A stretch of DNA of 64,000 nt from Paenibacillus melissococcoides (GCA_944800085.1 CALYLO010000003.1:186001-250000); one strand, 5' to 3'; shown: positions 34,844 through 45,152, numbered from the stretch's first letter. Made by a program: numbers and translations. Notes: generated by a model not told the origin, from the letters alone.

Positions 34844-35899
34844 CTACGCCTGATCCGGATCGCCCTTCGCCTTCGGCTGCTTGGAGAACACGTTGACCTC
34901 CAGCAGATCCAGCAGGAACATGAAGATCGGAATGCCGAGAATCAGCCCCCATACGCCCATGAAATGCTCGGACACGATAAGGATGGCAAAAGTATAGAAT
35001 ATCGGCAGATGCACCTTCGAGGACATCAGCTTCGGATTCAAAATATACGTTTCAATGGCATGGATGACAATAATCATGATGATGACCATAACCACCTTGC
35101 TCAGCCCGCCGACGCTGAAGGCGATCGCGCAGAGCGGAATCAGCGAGATAATCACGCCCATAACCGGGATCAGGCCGAGCAGGAAGATCATAATCGCCAG
35201 TCCGAACAATTGCGGGAAGCCCATCATCCAGAGGGCCAGCGTGGACAAAATGCTATTGACGATCGCGATCAGGAATTGCGCTTCAATCACTTTGCCGAAG
35301 GAGTAGAGGAACTTTCTGCCGAAGTACTCCAATTCGTTGTAGAACGGGCCGACCTTGCTTTCTCTGAATTTATTGGTGAACTCATGCACCCGCTTCTTGT
35401 CCAGATTGAAGAACAAGCTCAACACAAGCGCGATAATCAGATGGGTTCCCCATTGGCTGATGTCCGTAATCGACTTGACGAGGAAGCCGAAGCCCTGATT
35501 CAGGTAGCTGGCCAAATCAATCTTCTGCAGCGACTCCATAATGTAGTCCATGATTCCATTGTCGTAGACATCCGCTTCATTGTAGAACCGGATAATAATT
35601 TGAACCAGCTGGTTGATCTGGGTGATGACCTTGGGCAAAAAGTTATAGGTTCCCGCCCCCAAAATGGATAACAGCGCCGCATAGAGAAGAAGAACGGTGA
35701 CGCGGAAATCGATGTTGACATATTTCCGGAGCCGCGAATAAAGAAAGGTATGAAGCCTGTCGATCAGGAAGGTTAAAATAAAGGTGAGCAAAATAAGATT
35801 CAGAATGCTTCTCACCGAAAATAGCAGGACGATAAGAAAGAGAAGAGTCACAATCCTTCTTACGCCCGGTCCTTTGAAAAAATCTTTCCACATCTGCAT
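34844..35899 (-). CDS. AI-2E family transporter
   Basis: This 351-residue protein has about eight TM segments and family motifs FGKVIEAQFLIAIVN, GLIPVMGVIISLIP and ETYILNPKLM, matching the AI-2E family (formerly UPF0118). Members export small solutes or act as Na+/H+ antiporters; the substrate cannot be read from sequence. The end is charged (KQPKAKGDPDQA). AAAGGAG lies 11 bases before ATG 35899. Confidence 0.9.
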   Translation of the reverse strand: MQMWKDFFKGPGVRRIVTLLFLIVLLFSVRSILNLILLTFILTFLIDRLHTFLYSRLRKYVNIDFRVTVLLLYAALLSILGAGTYNFLPKVITQINQLVQIIIRFYNEADVYDNGIMDYIMESLQKIDLASYLNQGFGFLVKSITDISQWGTHLIIALVLSLFFNLDKKRVHEFTNKFRESKVGPFYNELEYFGRKFLYSFGKVIEAQFLIAIVNSILSTLALWMMGFPQLFGLAIMIFLLGLIPVMGVIISLIPLCAIAFSVGGLSKVVMVIIMIIVIHAIETYILNPKLMSSKVHLPIFYTFAILIVSEHFMGVWGLILGIPIFMFLLDLLEVNVFSKQPKAKGDPDQA

Positions 35900-36293
35900 C
35901 CAATGTATGGCTCCTTTAATGTATGCTATGAAACTGTCTGCTCTACGACTATCCTATTCAAGGATATGATACCTCATACTTCAAAGCAAGCTTCTTGAGA
36001 GGAGTAGCTCCCCAGAGAGCCTGATTTCTTCGCGAGAAGACGGAAGGAAGGAATAGAACCGCTTCATTAATGGATAAGATGGGGAGAAGTGGATGTAGCG
36101 GATGATGCTCCGTTCTCTCTGGAGTAAAAAAGCAGGCCATTCTTCATCCTTCGCTTCTCGTCTGCCTTGCGCGGCGGCTGTGGAATGGCATTCAAGGATG
36201 AATTCGTTCTATAATGGAAGAAGCAATATCTGCAACGGGCTGTGCCAGCCGCAAAGGCGGCTTGGGCGCAGCGGACAGGAAGGGGCGGAAGCC
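35900..36293. other. Gap with a possible rpiA promoter
   Basis: TATAAT at 36210-36215 is preceded by TGGCAT at 36186-36191 (18 bases), a weak promoter. No gene is seen. Confidence 0.35.
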
Positions 36294-36989
36294 ATGGAAG
36301 CGAAGCGAACCGCCGCCGAAGAGGCGGTGAAGTTCATCCGGGAGGGGATGACCGTTGGACTCGGCACCGGCAGCACGGCCTATTGGGCGATTCGGGCCAT
36401 CGGCGCCCGGGTGGCGGAAGGGCTGCGCATCCAAGCGGTCGCTACCTCGGAGGCGACGGAGCGGTTGGCGCGGGAATGCGGCATTCCGCTGCTGGACAAG
36501 CTGACCGAGCTTGACATAACGATTGACGGAGCGGACGAGGTCGATGGCCGGTTGAATGCGATCAAGGGAGGAGGCGGCGCGCTGCTGCGCGAGAAGCTGG
36601 TCGCGGCCGCCAGCCGCGAGCTGATTCTCATCGTGGACGACAGCAAGTGCGTCGATGGGCTCGGCGGCTTCCCGCTTCCGGTCGAGGTCGTCCCGTTCGG
36701 AGCGGAGCTGACGATGCGCCAGATCGGCCGGCTCGGCTGCCGTCCCGTTCTTCGCGAGAGGGAGGGGCGCCCGTTCGTGACGGACAACGGCAACTACATC
36801 GCGGACTGCGCATTCGGGCGCATCGAACACCCGGAGGAGCTGCAGCATCGGTTGAAGCGGATTACCGGCGTCGTGGATCACGGGCTGTTCATCGGCATGG
36901 CGGACAAGCTGATCATCGGGCACGGCAGCGGCGGAGTCAGCGTGCGGGAGCGCGAAGAAAACGATACGACAAAGGGGAGAAAGATATGA
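36294..36989 (+). CDS. rpiA: Ribose-5-phosphate isomerase A
   Basis: The 231-residue protein has GLGTGSTAYWAIRAIG (phosphate loop), DITIDGADEVD, AIKGGGGALLREKLVA with the catalytic residues, and TDNGNYIADC. It interconverts ribose-5-P and ribulose-5-P in the pentose phosphate pathway. GGAAGGGG precedes ATG 36294. The stop overlaps the next start as ATGA. Confidence 0.95.
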   Translation: MEAKRTAAEEAVKFIREGMTVGLGTGSTAYWAIRAIGARVAEGLRIQAVATSEATERLARECGIPLLDKLTELDITIDGADEVDGRLNAIKGGGGALLREKLVAAASRELILIVDDSKCVDGLGGFPLPVEVVPFGAELTMRQIGRLGCRPVLREREGRPFVTDNGNYIADCAFGRIEHPEELQHRLKRITGVVDHGLFIGMADKLIIGHGSGGVSVREREENDTTKGRKI

Positions 36990-37258
36990 ACGTAACGATT
37001 GTGCGGGCAGATATGAAGAAGGATGAGGAAGGATCCTACCTGGGGCATGTGGCGTTCCATCCGGAAGGGTTCCAATCCGCCTATGAGGTGACCTTGTTCA
37101 GCAAGAAGGGCAAGGAATGGGATTACAGTCTGAGCTTCGCCGGCGATTCCGGCAGCGAGGAAGAAATTTTGGCGTTGGACGACAGGCTCGAGGAAGATGA
37201 CGACTTGTTCGAAGAGCTGCTGGAAGCCGCATGGCGGACGCTGCCGGAAGAAGCGTAG
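36986..37258 (+). CDS. Small acidic protein coupled to rpiA
   Basis: This 90-residue protein has a strongly acidic C-terminus (LDDRLEEDDDLFEELLEAAW). It starts by ATGA overlap with rpiA, with AAAGGGGAGAAAG upstream, so it is co-translated. It has no membrane segment. I do not recognise the family. Confidence 0.75.
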   Translation: MNVTIVRADMKKDEEGSYLGHVAFHPEGFQSAYEVTLFSKKGKEWDYSLSFAGDSGSEEEILALDDRLEEDDDLFEELLEAAWRTLPEEA

Positions 37259-37329
37259 CGCCTCCGTCCCTTCGCTAAATGAGCGCAGGGTCCCTTGGCA
37301 TCCGCATGCACGGAAGCCCGGGAAGGCCC

Positions 37330-37767
37330 TCAGTCCCGGGTACGGTACTGCTGAGGGGAGAGGCCCGTCCATTTTTTGAACAAGCGGGAAAAATAACAGG
37401 CATCCTCATACCGGAGCAAGGCGGCAATTTGTTTGACCGGGGCATCGTTCCCGCGCAGCAGCCGCTTTGCTTCTTCCATTTTCAGCCGGTGTACCCAGTC
37501 ATGCAGGGTGTAGCCGGTATATTTTTTGACTTTGCGGCGAAGCGTGGGCAGGGACATCTTCGCCATGCCAGCCAGCCGTTCATCCTCAATCGGCTCGTAT
37601 ACCGCATCGTCGAGCAGCGCCAGCAGCTCGGCCTGCGATTGTTCCTTCCCGTGAGCCGGCCGCCGTTCCAACCGGCTTCCACGATCGAATACGAGCAATT
37701 CGAACAGCAGTCCGGCCCGATCCAGCAAATAATCCGAACCGGCCTCCAGCAGCGCGCGGAGCGGCAT
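37330..37767 (-). CDS. AraC-family regulator, N-terminally truncated
   Basis: The frame (145 residues) has an AraC DNA-binding unit: GMAKMSLPTLRRKVKKYTGY and QIAALLRYEDACYFSRLFKKWTGLSPQQY. Most of a sensor domain is missing. An extra N-terminal piece, MTRMINFLDYMVKEARICY, lies in another frame just upstream (up to 37822), so a frameshift near 37765 is likely. It is divergent from the broken sugar-transport permease, so it may once have controlled that operon. Confidence 0.65.
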   Translation of the reverse strand: MPLRALLEAGSDYLLDRAGLLFELLVFDRGSRLERRPAHGKEQSQAELLALLDDAVYEPIEDERLAGMAKMSLPTLRRKVKKYTGYTLHDWVHRLKMEEAKRLLRGNDAPVKQIAALLRYEDACYFSRLFKKWTGLSPQQYRTRD

Positions 37768-37950
37768 AACAAATCCGCGCCTCCTTGACCATATAATCCA
37801 GGAAGTTGATCATCCGTGTCATTTCACCTCGGCTCAGACCTGCCTATAATTTTTTGTATCCGCTTACAAGAGGAGGCGAACAACCTGTGATTGAACCCGG
37901 AAGGGGGTGCCTTGTACTGTCGTACGATATTGACGCAAGGGGTGATTCTC

Positions 37951-38885
37951 ATGTCTGTGAACGCGAACTCCGCTTCCCGTCGCCAAGGTCCGGCCTCCCG
38001 AAGCAAATGGAGCCGTAGAGATACAACCGGATATTTATTTGCCGCGCCGCTGCTTATCGGCGTGCTTGCCTTCTCGTTGTCTCCGATTCTGGCTGCGCTT
38101 TATATGAGCTTCCAGCATACGAACGGAATCGAGGGCCGCTTCAATGGAGTGCACAATTACCGGATCGTACTGACCGATCCGGTGTTCTGGCAGTCGCTCT
38201 ACAACACGCTGTTCATGGGAGTGCTGTCCGTCGTCCTTGGCATAGCCTCCTCCTTCGTGCTGGCCAGCTTAATCAACAGCCTGCCGTGGACGGGCGGCAA
38301 AAACTTTTTCAAAAGCGTCTTCTTCCTTCCCAATGTCGTGTCTGCGGTAGCGACGAGCATTCTGTTCTCTTTCCTCTTCTATCCGGGAGAAGAGGGGCTG
38401 CTTAATTTTGGGCTCGCCCAGTTCGGATGGGGACCGGTCGGCTGGTTCACCGACCCGACCTTTTCCCGGTTCAGCATCGTCTTGATGAGCATGTGGGGCG
38501 CTCTCGGATACAACACGATTATTTTCCTCGCCGCCTTGCAGAGCGTGCCGCGCGACTTGTACGAGGCGGCGGAAGTCGTGGAGCGAACGGCTTGCGCAAA
38601 TGGCTCTATATCACGATCCCGTACCTTCGTCCCGTCTTCGTGTTCATGGTCGTGATGGGGACGATAGGCGGCATGAAGCGCTTCACCGATGTATGGCTCA
38701 TCGGCGGCACGGCGGGCAACCCGGACGGCACGCTGCTGACCTCTGTTCTCTATATTTACCGCACGTCCTTCATCGGGCACCAGATGGGGCTGGCGACGGC
38801 CGCCTCGTACTTGCTGTTTCTCGTCATCCTTATTTTGACGGTGCTGATTTTCCGCACGAACCGCCGGCATGACGTCGACTACTAG
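37951..38885 (+). pseudogene. Sugar ABC transporter permease (MalF/UgpA type), frameshifted
   Basis: ATG 37951 follows GGGGTGA. The N-terminal part has TM helices and LSPILAALYMSFQHTNG. The EAA loop starts as DLYEAAEV but then shifts frame. The other frame gives GANGLRKWLYITIPYLRP and the last TM helices, ending at 38885. One missing base in what should be a GAT (Asp) codon at about 38577 restores EAAEVDGAN. No second permease or binding protein follows; a MITE-like repeat begins 100 bases later. Confidence 0.88.
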
Positions 38886-38985
38886 AGGAAGTTCAAAACT
38901 TCCGCTATTGATCACGAAGACGAACAAGAAAGTATCTCCGCATCGAATCTTGCGTTCACCTTCGAAGAGCGCTTGCTTCCGAAGT

Positions 38986-39346
38986 GGGGGTGTCCCAAAA
39001 GCAGTATTTCACTACAGTGAGACAGCCCCCCTGATACTCAAAGCTCAACTCGCTGAAAACTGCAAAACGGCAGCCTTCCTTTATGACGTGTACTCCGTTA
39101 CAGGGAATCCTGTAAAACGGCATCAATTTCTGACTATCCAATCGATAAAAGACAAAATCGATGAACATCATGTAATTTTGCAGGAATTTCATCAAATCGC
39201 GGCTGAAAGAGCAGAAATTGATGCATCCACGCAGCATTTCACTGCATCATCCATCTTCCACCAGTTTGCGCCGCCGTTTTTCCCGTATCCACATTCTCTG
39301 TTGACTCGTCATCTCCATCATTTTGCCATGACTATGAGACACTCCC
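38986..39346 (-). repeat. MITE-like repeat, full copy C
   Basis: This 361-base element matches 11063-11426 in reverse orientation along its whole length, with scattered changes. The ends are GGGGGTGTCCCAAAA and GAGACACTCCC. It lies between the broken ABC permease and the end of the P5C dehydrogenase gene. No clear target duplication is visible. Confidence 0.8.
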
Positions 39347-39356
39347 GTTGTTTATA

Positions 39357-40904
39357 TTACCATTTCTCCGATACGAGCTTCGCTTGGGTGAACAAGAGCA
39401 AATAATCGCGTCCGCCCGCCTTGGAGTCGGTGCCCGACATGTTGAAGCCGCCGAACGGGTGCACTCCGACGAGCGCGCCGGTGCATTTGCGGTTGAAGTA
39501 CAGATTGCCGCAGTGCATATGGCGGCGGGCATACTCCAGATGCTCGCGGTTCCGGCTGAACACCGATCCGGTCAGCCCGTATTCCGTGTTGTTGAAAATA
39601 TCGATCGCCTGCTTGAAATTCTCCGCCTTGCAGACGGCAAGCACCGGGCCGAATATTTCCTCGAGCATGATGCGCGCTTCCGGCATGACATCCGCGAATA
39701 CGGTCGGCTGCAAGTAATAGCCGTCGCCTTCGGCGATATCTCCTCCGGCCACGAGGCGCCCTTCCGACGCGCCGATCGCCATATACTCGCGAATTTTGTT
39801 GTATGCGCTCTCATCGATTACCGGTCCGATCGGATAGTTTTCTTCCGGGAGGCCAACCGTGAGCTGCTTCGTCTTCTCGATGATATGGCCGAGCACTTCC
39901 TCATAGATGTCCTGATGAATGATGGCGCGGGAGCCGGCGGAGCATTTCTGCCCCTGGAAGCCGAAGGCGGACGCGACTATCGCCTCTGCCGCCTCGGCCG
40001 GATCGGCGCTGCTGTCCACGACGATGCCGTCCTTGCCGCCCATCTCGGCGATAAGACGCTTAATCCAGATCTGCCCCTTCGCCGGACGCGCGATCCGTTC
40101 GTTGATCCGGAGTCCGACATCGCGGGAGCCCGTGAACGACACGAAGCGGGTGCGCGGATGATCGATGAGCAGGTCGCCAATCTCGCTGCCCGAGCCGGAC
40201 ACGAAGTTCAGCACGCCGGCCGGCAGTCCGGCCTCATCCATCAGCTCGACGAATCGCGCGGCGATGACCGGCGAAGTCGAGGCCGGCTTGAGTACGACCG
40301 TGTTCCCGGAGACGAGGGCGGCGCAGGTCATGCCGGCCATGATGGCGAACGGGAAGTTCCACGGCGGGATGACGACGCCGACGCCGAGCGGGATATACGT
40401 CAGCCGGTTGTCTTCGCCCGGCAGCGGAGTCAGCGGCTGCGGTCCCGCGAGCCGGATCATTTCCCGGCCATAGAATTCAAGGAAGTCGATCGCCTCGGCG
40501 ACATCGGCATCCGCTTCGGTCCAGTTCTTCCCGACTTCATAGACGAGCCAGGCCGAGAACTCGAACTTGCGCCGGCGGATGATGGCCGCAGCTTTGAACA
40601 GGTAGCCCGCCCGGACTTCGGGATCGACATGCTGCCAATCCCGGAATGCGGCATCCGCAGCGGCAATCGCTTCATGGGCCAAGTTGGCATCGGCCTGGGC
40701 GGCATACCCGACGACCTGCTTCACTTCCCCGGGATTAATGGAAGCGGAGCGTCTGTCGGTCATGATCTCCTGACCGTTGATCTTGAGCGGGTAGGTGCGC
40801 CCCAATTGGGCACGGACGCGCTCCAGCGCTGACAGCATCGCTTGGCGGTTATGCTCCTGCTTGAAATCGGTAAACGGCTCATTGCGGTATTCCACCATCG
40901 TCAT
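39357..40904 (-). CDS. pruA: L-glutamate gamma-semialdehyde (P5C) dehydrogenase
   Basis: The protein has 515 residues with an aldehyde-dehydrogenase fold: [23 protein letters not shown], the general-base Glu in IAEMGGKDG, the catalytic Cys321 in [12 protein letters not shown] and [10 protein letters not shown]-terminal EPFTDF is typical of the P5CDH branch. It makes glutamate from P5C with NAD+. AGGAGG precedes ATG 40904. It lies 40 bases after proline dehydrogenase in one operon. Confidence 0.95.
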   Translation of the reverse strand: MTMVEYRNEPFTDFKQEHNRQAMLSALERVRAQLGRTYPLKINGQEIMTDRRSASINPGEVKQVVGYAAQADANLAHEAIAAADAAFRDWQHVDPEVRAGYLFKAAAIIRRRKFEFSAWLVYEVGKNWTEADADVAEAIDFLEFYGREMIRLAGPQPLTPLPGEDNRLTYIPLGVGVVIPPWNFPFAIMAGMTCAALVSGNTVVLKPASTSPVIAARFVELMDEAGLPAGVLNFVSGSGSEIGDLLIDHPRTRFVSFTGSRDVGLRINERIARPAKGQIWIKRLIAEMGGKDGIVVDSSADPAEAAEAIVASAFGFQGQKCSAGSRAIIHQDIYEEVLGHIIEKTKQLTVGLPEENYPIGPVIDESAYNKIREYMAIGASEGRLVAGGDIAEGDGYYLQPTVFADVMPEARIMLEEIFGPVLAVCKAENFKQAIDIFNNTEYGLTGSVFSRNREHLEYARRHMHCGNLYFNRKCTGALVGVHPFGGFNMSGTDSKAGGRDYLLLFTQAKLVSEKW

Positions 40905-40944
40905 AATAACGCCTCCTATATATAAATATGAAGTGATATAACTC

Positions 40945-41865
40945 CTACGACTTGAAAAGAGATTTCAGCACAAATCCGACATTTGCCGGCCGTTCCGCCA
41001 GGCGGCGCATGAAGTAGCCATACCAATCATTGCCGAACGGAACATAAATCCGCATCGTATAGCCTTCCTTGGCCAGATCGCGCTGCGCCTGGGTGCGAAT
41101 GCCGTAGAGCATCTGGAATTCGAACTGGCTGCGCGGGATATTGTGCTTGATTACGAATTGCTTGACATGCTGGATGATTTTATCGTCATGGGTGGCGATG
41201 GCGGCATAGTCGCCATTTCTGAGGTGTTGTTCGATGATGCGAATGAAGTTGCGGTCAACGTCTTCCTTATTCGGATAAGCGACTTCGGGAGATTCCTTGT
41301 AGGCGCCCTTCACGAGCCGCAGATTCGGCCGGAACCGGTGCAGGTTGTCGATATCGTCGGCGCTCTTGTACAGATAAGCTTGAATGACGAGGCCGACCGT
41401 GTCGCCGTATTCCTCGCGCAGCTCGCAGAAAATATCGATGGAGGCTTCGTTATGCGCGTAATCCTCCATGTCGATGCGGACGAAATTGCCGCATGCGGCG
41501 GCGGTGTCCAGGATGGCCCGCATGTTGCGCATGCACAGCTCTCGGGACAGATCCAGTCCGAGCTGGGTCATCTTGAGCGAGAGATTCGAGCGGACGCCGC
41601 TCTTCTCTATCTCCTGCAGCGTGCGAATGCAGAATTGGGTGGATTCCAGGGCCTCTTCCTCCGTAAGAATGAATTCGCCCAGATGATCCAAGGTCGCCAC
41701 GATGCCGGCTTCATTCAGTTCCCGGACCGCCGCGATGGCATCCGCAATCTGCTCGCCGGCGACGAAGCGGCGGGCGCCGAAGCGCAGGCCGTACTTCTTC
41801 GCGGTGCGGTTGGCCATGCGATTCTTCGACAGAAATAATAGACCATTTCTCAGTAAGCTTTCCAT
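40945..41865 (-). CDS. putB: Proline dehydrogenase (monofunctional)
   Basis: The 306-residue FAD-dependent barrel has [38 protein letters not shown] and [20 protein letters not shown], all family hallmarks. It oxidises proline to P5C, feeding the next gene. ATG 41865 follows AAGGGAAG; the longer reading adds 17 residues without a ribosome site. The promoter is at 41934-41962, with an operator-like palindrome. Confidence 0.95.
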   Translation of the reverse strand: MESLLRNGLLFLSKNRMANRTAKKYGLRFGARRFVAGEQIADAIAAVRELNEAGIVATLDHLGEFILTEEEALESTQFCIRTLQEIEKSGVRSNLSLKMTQLGLDLSRELCMRNMRAILDTAAACGNFVRIDMEDYAHNEASIDIFCELREEYGDTVGLVIQAYLYKSADDIDNLHRFRPNLRLVKGAYKESPEVAYPNKEDVDRNFIRIIEQHLRNGDYAAIATHDDKIIQHVKQFVIKHNIPRSQFEFQMLYGIRTQAQRDLAKEGYTMRIYVPFGNDWYGYFMRRLAERPANVGFVLKSLFKS

Positions 41866-41926
41866 CCGCGATTCTTCCCTTCTTCTGACGAAAAAGTGTT
41901 CAAAAAATAGACACATATTCTATTTA

Positions 41927-41962
41927 TGATTAAATATAATCACAAATTATTGGAAATGTAAA
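41927..41962 (-). promoter_or_regulatory. Promoter of the proline operon with palindromic operator candidate
   Basis: On the minus strand: TTTACA (41957-41962), 17-base spacer, TTATAT (41934-41939). The perfect inverted repeat TGATTA-N4-TAATCA (41927-41942) covers the -10 box. No -24/-12 sigma-54 element was seen between the two divergent genes. Confidence 0.6.
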
Positions 41963-42084
41963 CACATTCTTTTGAATCGAATGGAAATTAGGCCGAACGG
42001 AAGCTTGGGAATGAATGCTTTTTCATTGCATTCTGATTGAGGTTTTGCCATAATCTAATAAAATTGATTGCTTGGAGATGAACG

Positions 42085-43371
42085 ATGAGTCGGTCAGAAA
42101 TCATGGAAGCCGTGCTGGGCGTTCTGCTCGGCGCGATGAGCGATGCCGTTACCGTCATTGACAGCGAGGGAACGGTACTGTACTGGAATCGGGTCGCGGA
42201 AGAGACCTATGGGATCAACGGCGCCGATATAATCGGTCATAAAATAGGAGATTTTTTTCAGAGAGAATCGATTATGCTCTTTCAGGTAATGGAAAGCGGC
42301 CGCGCGGTCCATCAGGTGTATCATGAGCCGCGGCCGGGCATGCACGTCATGATTAACGCGGCCCCGATCACGGATGAGGCGGGGCAGCCGCTCGGCGCCT
42401 TGTCCATCGAACGGGATGTGTCGTCCTATGTGAAATTAAGCGCGGAGATGTATCATCATCCGGCAGGCCAGCCGCTGCTGCCTGCGGTCTTCCCCTCCGC
42501 CATGCTGCAGCGGCTCCAGACGGCATTCTCCCTCGGGCAGCCGCTGCTGCTCGCAGGCGAGGCGGGAGTCGGCCGCACATCGATGGCCGAATGGCTGCAT
42601 CGGAGCGCCGGACGCTCCGGACGGTTCGTGATGGTCAGCTGCAGCACCGTTCCGGAAGGGATGCTGGAGGCCGAATTGTTCGGCTATCAGGGAGGAGAAG
42701 AGCGGCCAGGGAAGGTGGAACTGGCGGCCGACGGCACGCTCTATCTGAGAGATATCGACGCGCTTCCTCCGTCGATGCAGGAGAAGCTGGCGGCCATGCT
42801 GCGCCTGTCCCGCTTCGAGCGGCTGGGCGGCACGGCATCCGTCCCGCTGCAGTGCCGAATCTGCGGCTCCATCGGGTCCGAAGCCGCCGTGGAGGGATCG
42901 GACCGCCTGCTGCCTTCCTTGCGGTACGCCTTCCAGCTCTACACGGTTCCGCCGCTGCGCGATCGGAAGCAGGATCTGCCGGAGCTGTGCCGGGTCTTCC
43001 TGCAGCAGGCGGCCGCCAAGGCAGGCATCACCGCCCCGGAACTCGCGCCTGACGCGCTGACGGCCGTATTGGCCTGCGATTGGCCGGGCAATCTGTCGCA
43101 GCTCAGGAACGCGATGGAATACGCCGCGGCGGCCGCGGCCGGATCCGGCGCCGTGACATCCGCCCAGTTGCCGGACTATGCCCGCTTGACCACCTTGAAT
43201 GAATTAACCGAGCCGGATCTTCCCCTGAGTGTCCACTCCGGGGAGTGGGAGCGGGCCCGCATCGCCGAGACGCTCGAACGAACGAACGGGAACAAGGCCA
43301 AGGCGGCCCGGATGCTGCGGATATCCCGCGGCGCGCTCTACTATAAAATGAAGCAGTACGGATTGGACTAG
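42085..43371 (+). CDS. PAS/AAA+/Fis regulator of RocR type, degenerate AAA+ motifs
   Basis: The 428-residue protein has a PAS domain (residues about 10-115; VIDSEGTVLYWNRVAEE), a sigma-54-activator-like AAA+ domain and a C-terminal Fis HTH (RTNGNKAKAARMLRISRGALYYKM). The Walker A is GEAGVGRTS (from residue 158) with Arg for Lys. The GAFTGA loop is missing: ELFGYQGG runs directly to EERPGKVELA. Walker B reads LYLRDID in place of LFLDEI. It is divergent from the proline genes and likely controls them, but probably with sigma-A. Confidence 0.88.
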   Translation: MSRSEIMEAVLGVLLGAMSDAVTVIDSEGTVLYWNRVAEETYGINGADIIGHKIGDFFQRESIMLFQVMESGRAVHQVYHEPRPGMHVMINAAPITDEAGQPLGALSIERDVSSYVKLSAEMYHHPAGQPLLPAVFPSAMLQRLQTAFSLGQPLLLAGEAGVGRTSMAEWLHRSAGRSGRFVMVSCSTVPEGMLEAELFGYQGGEERPGKVELAADGTLYLRDIDALPPSMQEKLAAMLRLSRFERLGGTASVPLQCRICGSIGSEAAVEGSDRLLPSLRYAFQLYTVPPLRDRKQDLPELCRVFLQQAAAKAGITAPELAPDALTAVLACDWPGNLSQLRNAMEYAAAAAAGSGAVTSAQLPDYARLTTLNELTEPDLPLSVHSGEWERARIAETLERTNGNKAKAARMLRISRGALYYKMKQYGLD

Positions 43372-43424
43372 ACAAGGCTGAACTGCTGGTCCAATTCCTA
43401 TCATGAGCGAAAGGAAGGAAAGGA

Positions 43425-43952
43425 ATGAACGCGAATCCTCGCGCCGGTTCTCCCGGCGAGCCGCCCCGCCCGCTGCAGCCGCTGGCGCCTTCGTATGAAG
43501 GGCTGTCAGGCTGGTTGATCATTGTCCAGATCGGGCTGTGGCTATCTTTAGTTATGATTCTTCACCTGCTGTTCTCGGAACTTTTTCCGATCTACCAATC
43601 GAATACTTGGAGCCTGCTTACGACGCCCGATTCGGAATACTATCACTCCATGTGGTCGGTGCTTATTATTTTCGAGACAGTAGCCAACCTGCTGACGCTG
43701 ATGCTCCTGGTTATGGTCTTCCTTCTGTTCTACCGGAAAAAGAAGCTGCTGCCGACGATGATTATCGTGTTGTACATATGGAACATTTTATCGTCCTTTG
43801 CGGACTATTATTTGGGCAGCCTGATTCCGGCAGTTCAGGATGCCGATGGCGCGGGCACCCTCACCCAATTGGTGCGCAGCTCCGTCGTCGGCGTCATCTG
43901 GATTATGTATTTCATCCGATCGAAGCGCGTCAAGGCGACCTTCGTCCATTAG
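43425..43952 (+). CDS. DUF2569 membrane protein
   Basis: The protein has 175 residues, a Pro-rich N-terminus and four TM segments. EGLSGWLIIVQIGLWLS is typical of DUF2569 proteins. GGAAAGGA precedes ATG 43425. Function unknown. It starts 53 bases after the regulator gene and may be co-transcribed with it. Confidence 0.85.
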   Translation: MNANPRAGSPGEPPRPLQPLAPSYEGLSGWLIIVQIGLWLSLVMILHLLFSELFPIYQSNTWSLLTTPDSEYYHSMWSVLIIFETVANLLTLMLLVMVFLLFYRKKKLLPTMIIVLYIWNILSSFADYYLGSLIPAVQDADGAGTLTQLVRSSVVGVIWIMYFIRSKRVKATFVH

Positions 43953-43979
43953 CACGGCGCGGCCAAGGGGGGACTGACA

Positions 43980-45152
43980 ATGTCTAACCTGTTGATTGAG
44001 CCTCTCCAAATCGAAGCGCTAACCTTCAACCAGCCGTTCTGCGCAGGCGTCATCCTCGAACGGGAAGGTCGCGTCGTCATGACGCTCAATGCGGACATGG
44101 ATGCCGGCGACGGCCAGGCCGCTAACTCGGATCGCGTCCTGCGCATCGGCGGCATCGGAGGAGGGCAGGAGCCGGGCGAGACGATGCCCGCCTGCGCGCT
44201 GCGGGAGGCGAGGGAGGAGCTCGCAGCCGAACGGGTACGGTTGAAGTCCTCGCCCGTAACGTATTTTCATGATATGGACACCGGAGACATCCGAACGATT
44301 ACGGTGCGCGACGAACTGGCGCCGTTCCTGCTTCAGCGAGCCGCCAATCCGGCGCCGGACCAGCCTTATAAGCCGGGTCTGCCTGTCGGCCCCTACATCT
44401 ATTACGGCATATATGCGGCCGAAGCGGATGAATCGGAGCCGCTCGCTCCTGGAGACGATGTCGCGGCGCTGCTGTCCATTCCGATCGGGGGCTGGGATGT
44501 GATAGAGCAGGGGGTGACCTTGTCCGAAGCGCTGGCGCACGGCTGCGCCGTAACGGAAGCGGTCCCGCTGCCTCGGGATACCCGGCTGCATGTGCCCGAG
44601 TCCGAATCGATGCGCATGATCATGCGGCTGTATCCCCAATTCAAGGAAGCCTCCGGCATCGAGCTCCGGCCGCTCGCGCTGACGGACGGCAGCGATATTT
44701 ATGAGATGCTGCAGAAGATGGGGCCCGGGGAGAACGGGTTCTCCAACAGCGGATACGGCCTCCGCCCGACACGGTTCCGCTCCTACTTGAAATCCTATAT
44801 ACAGATGTCGCAGGGGCGCCGGCTTCCCGCGCATCTCGTTCCCCAGAACGTGTACTGGCTGTATGTCCAAGGCTGGCCGGTCGGCATCGGCAAGCTGCGG
44901 CATGCGCTGACCGATGCGCTGCGGGAGCGGGGCGGGCATATCGGCTACGCGATTCGCCCTGAAGCGCGCCAGCGCGGGTACGGCACGATCATGCTGCGAC
45001 TGCTGCTGGCCGAGGCGAGACGGATTGGCTTGCGGGAAGTGCTTCTTACCTGCGATGAAGACAATACGGCTTCCAGACGCGTAATCGAGAAGAACGGCGG
45101 CCGGTTGGCCGGGTCTGCGGACGGCATCTGCAAATACTGGATTGTCCTCTGA
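43980..45152 (+). CDS. Nudix hydrolase-GNAT acetyltransferase fusion
   Basis: This 390-residue protein has an N-terminal Nudix domain (about 15-170) with a Nudix-box core GGGQEPGETMPACALREAREEL. The C-terminal GNAT domain (about 220-390) has the acetyl-CoA loop IRPEARQRGYGTIMLR and NTASRRVIEKNGG. GGGGGGACTGAC precedes ATG 43980. The substrates of both halves are unknown; joining them suggests one hydrolyses a nucleotide-linked compound that the other acetylates, but this is inference. Confidence 0.85.
   Translation: MSNLLIEPLQIEALTFNQPFCAGVILEREGRVVMTLNADMDAGDGQAANSDRVLRIGGIGGGQEPGETMPACALREAREELAAERVRLKSSPVTYFHDMDTGDIRTITVRDELAPFLLQRAANPAPDQPYKPGLPVGPYIYYGIYAAEADESEPLAPGDDVAALLSIPIGGWDVIEQGVTLSEALAHGCAVTEAVPLPRDTRLHVPESESMRMIMRLYPQFKEASGIELRPLALTDGSDIYEMLQKMGPGENGFSNSGYGLRPTRFRSYLKSYIQMSQGRRLPAHLVPQNVYWLYVQGWPVGIGKLRHALTDALRERGGHIGYAIRPEARQRGYGTIMLRLLLAEARRIGLREVLLTCDEDNTASRRVIEKNGGRLAGSADGICKYWIVL

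Noticed and set aside
41866..42084. Sigma-54 promoter for the proline operon
   Set aside because: No TTGGCAC-N5-TTGC element is visible on either strand; a sigma-A-like promoter is present instead.
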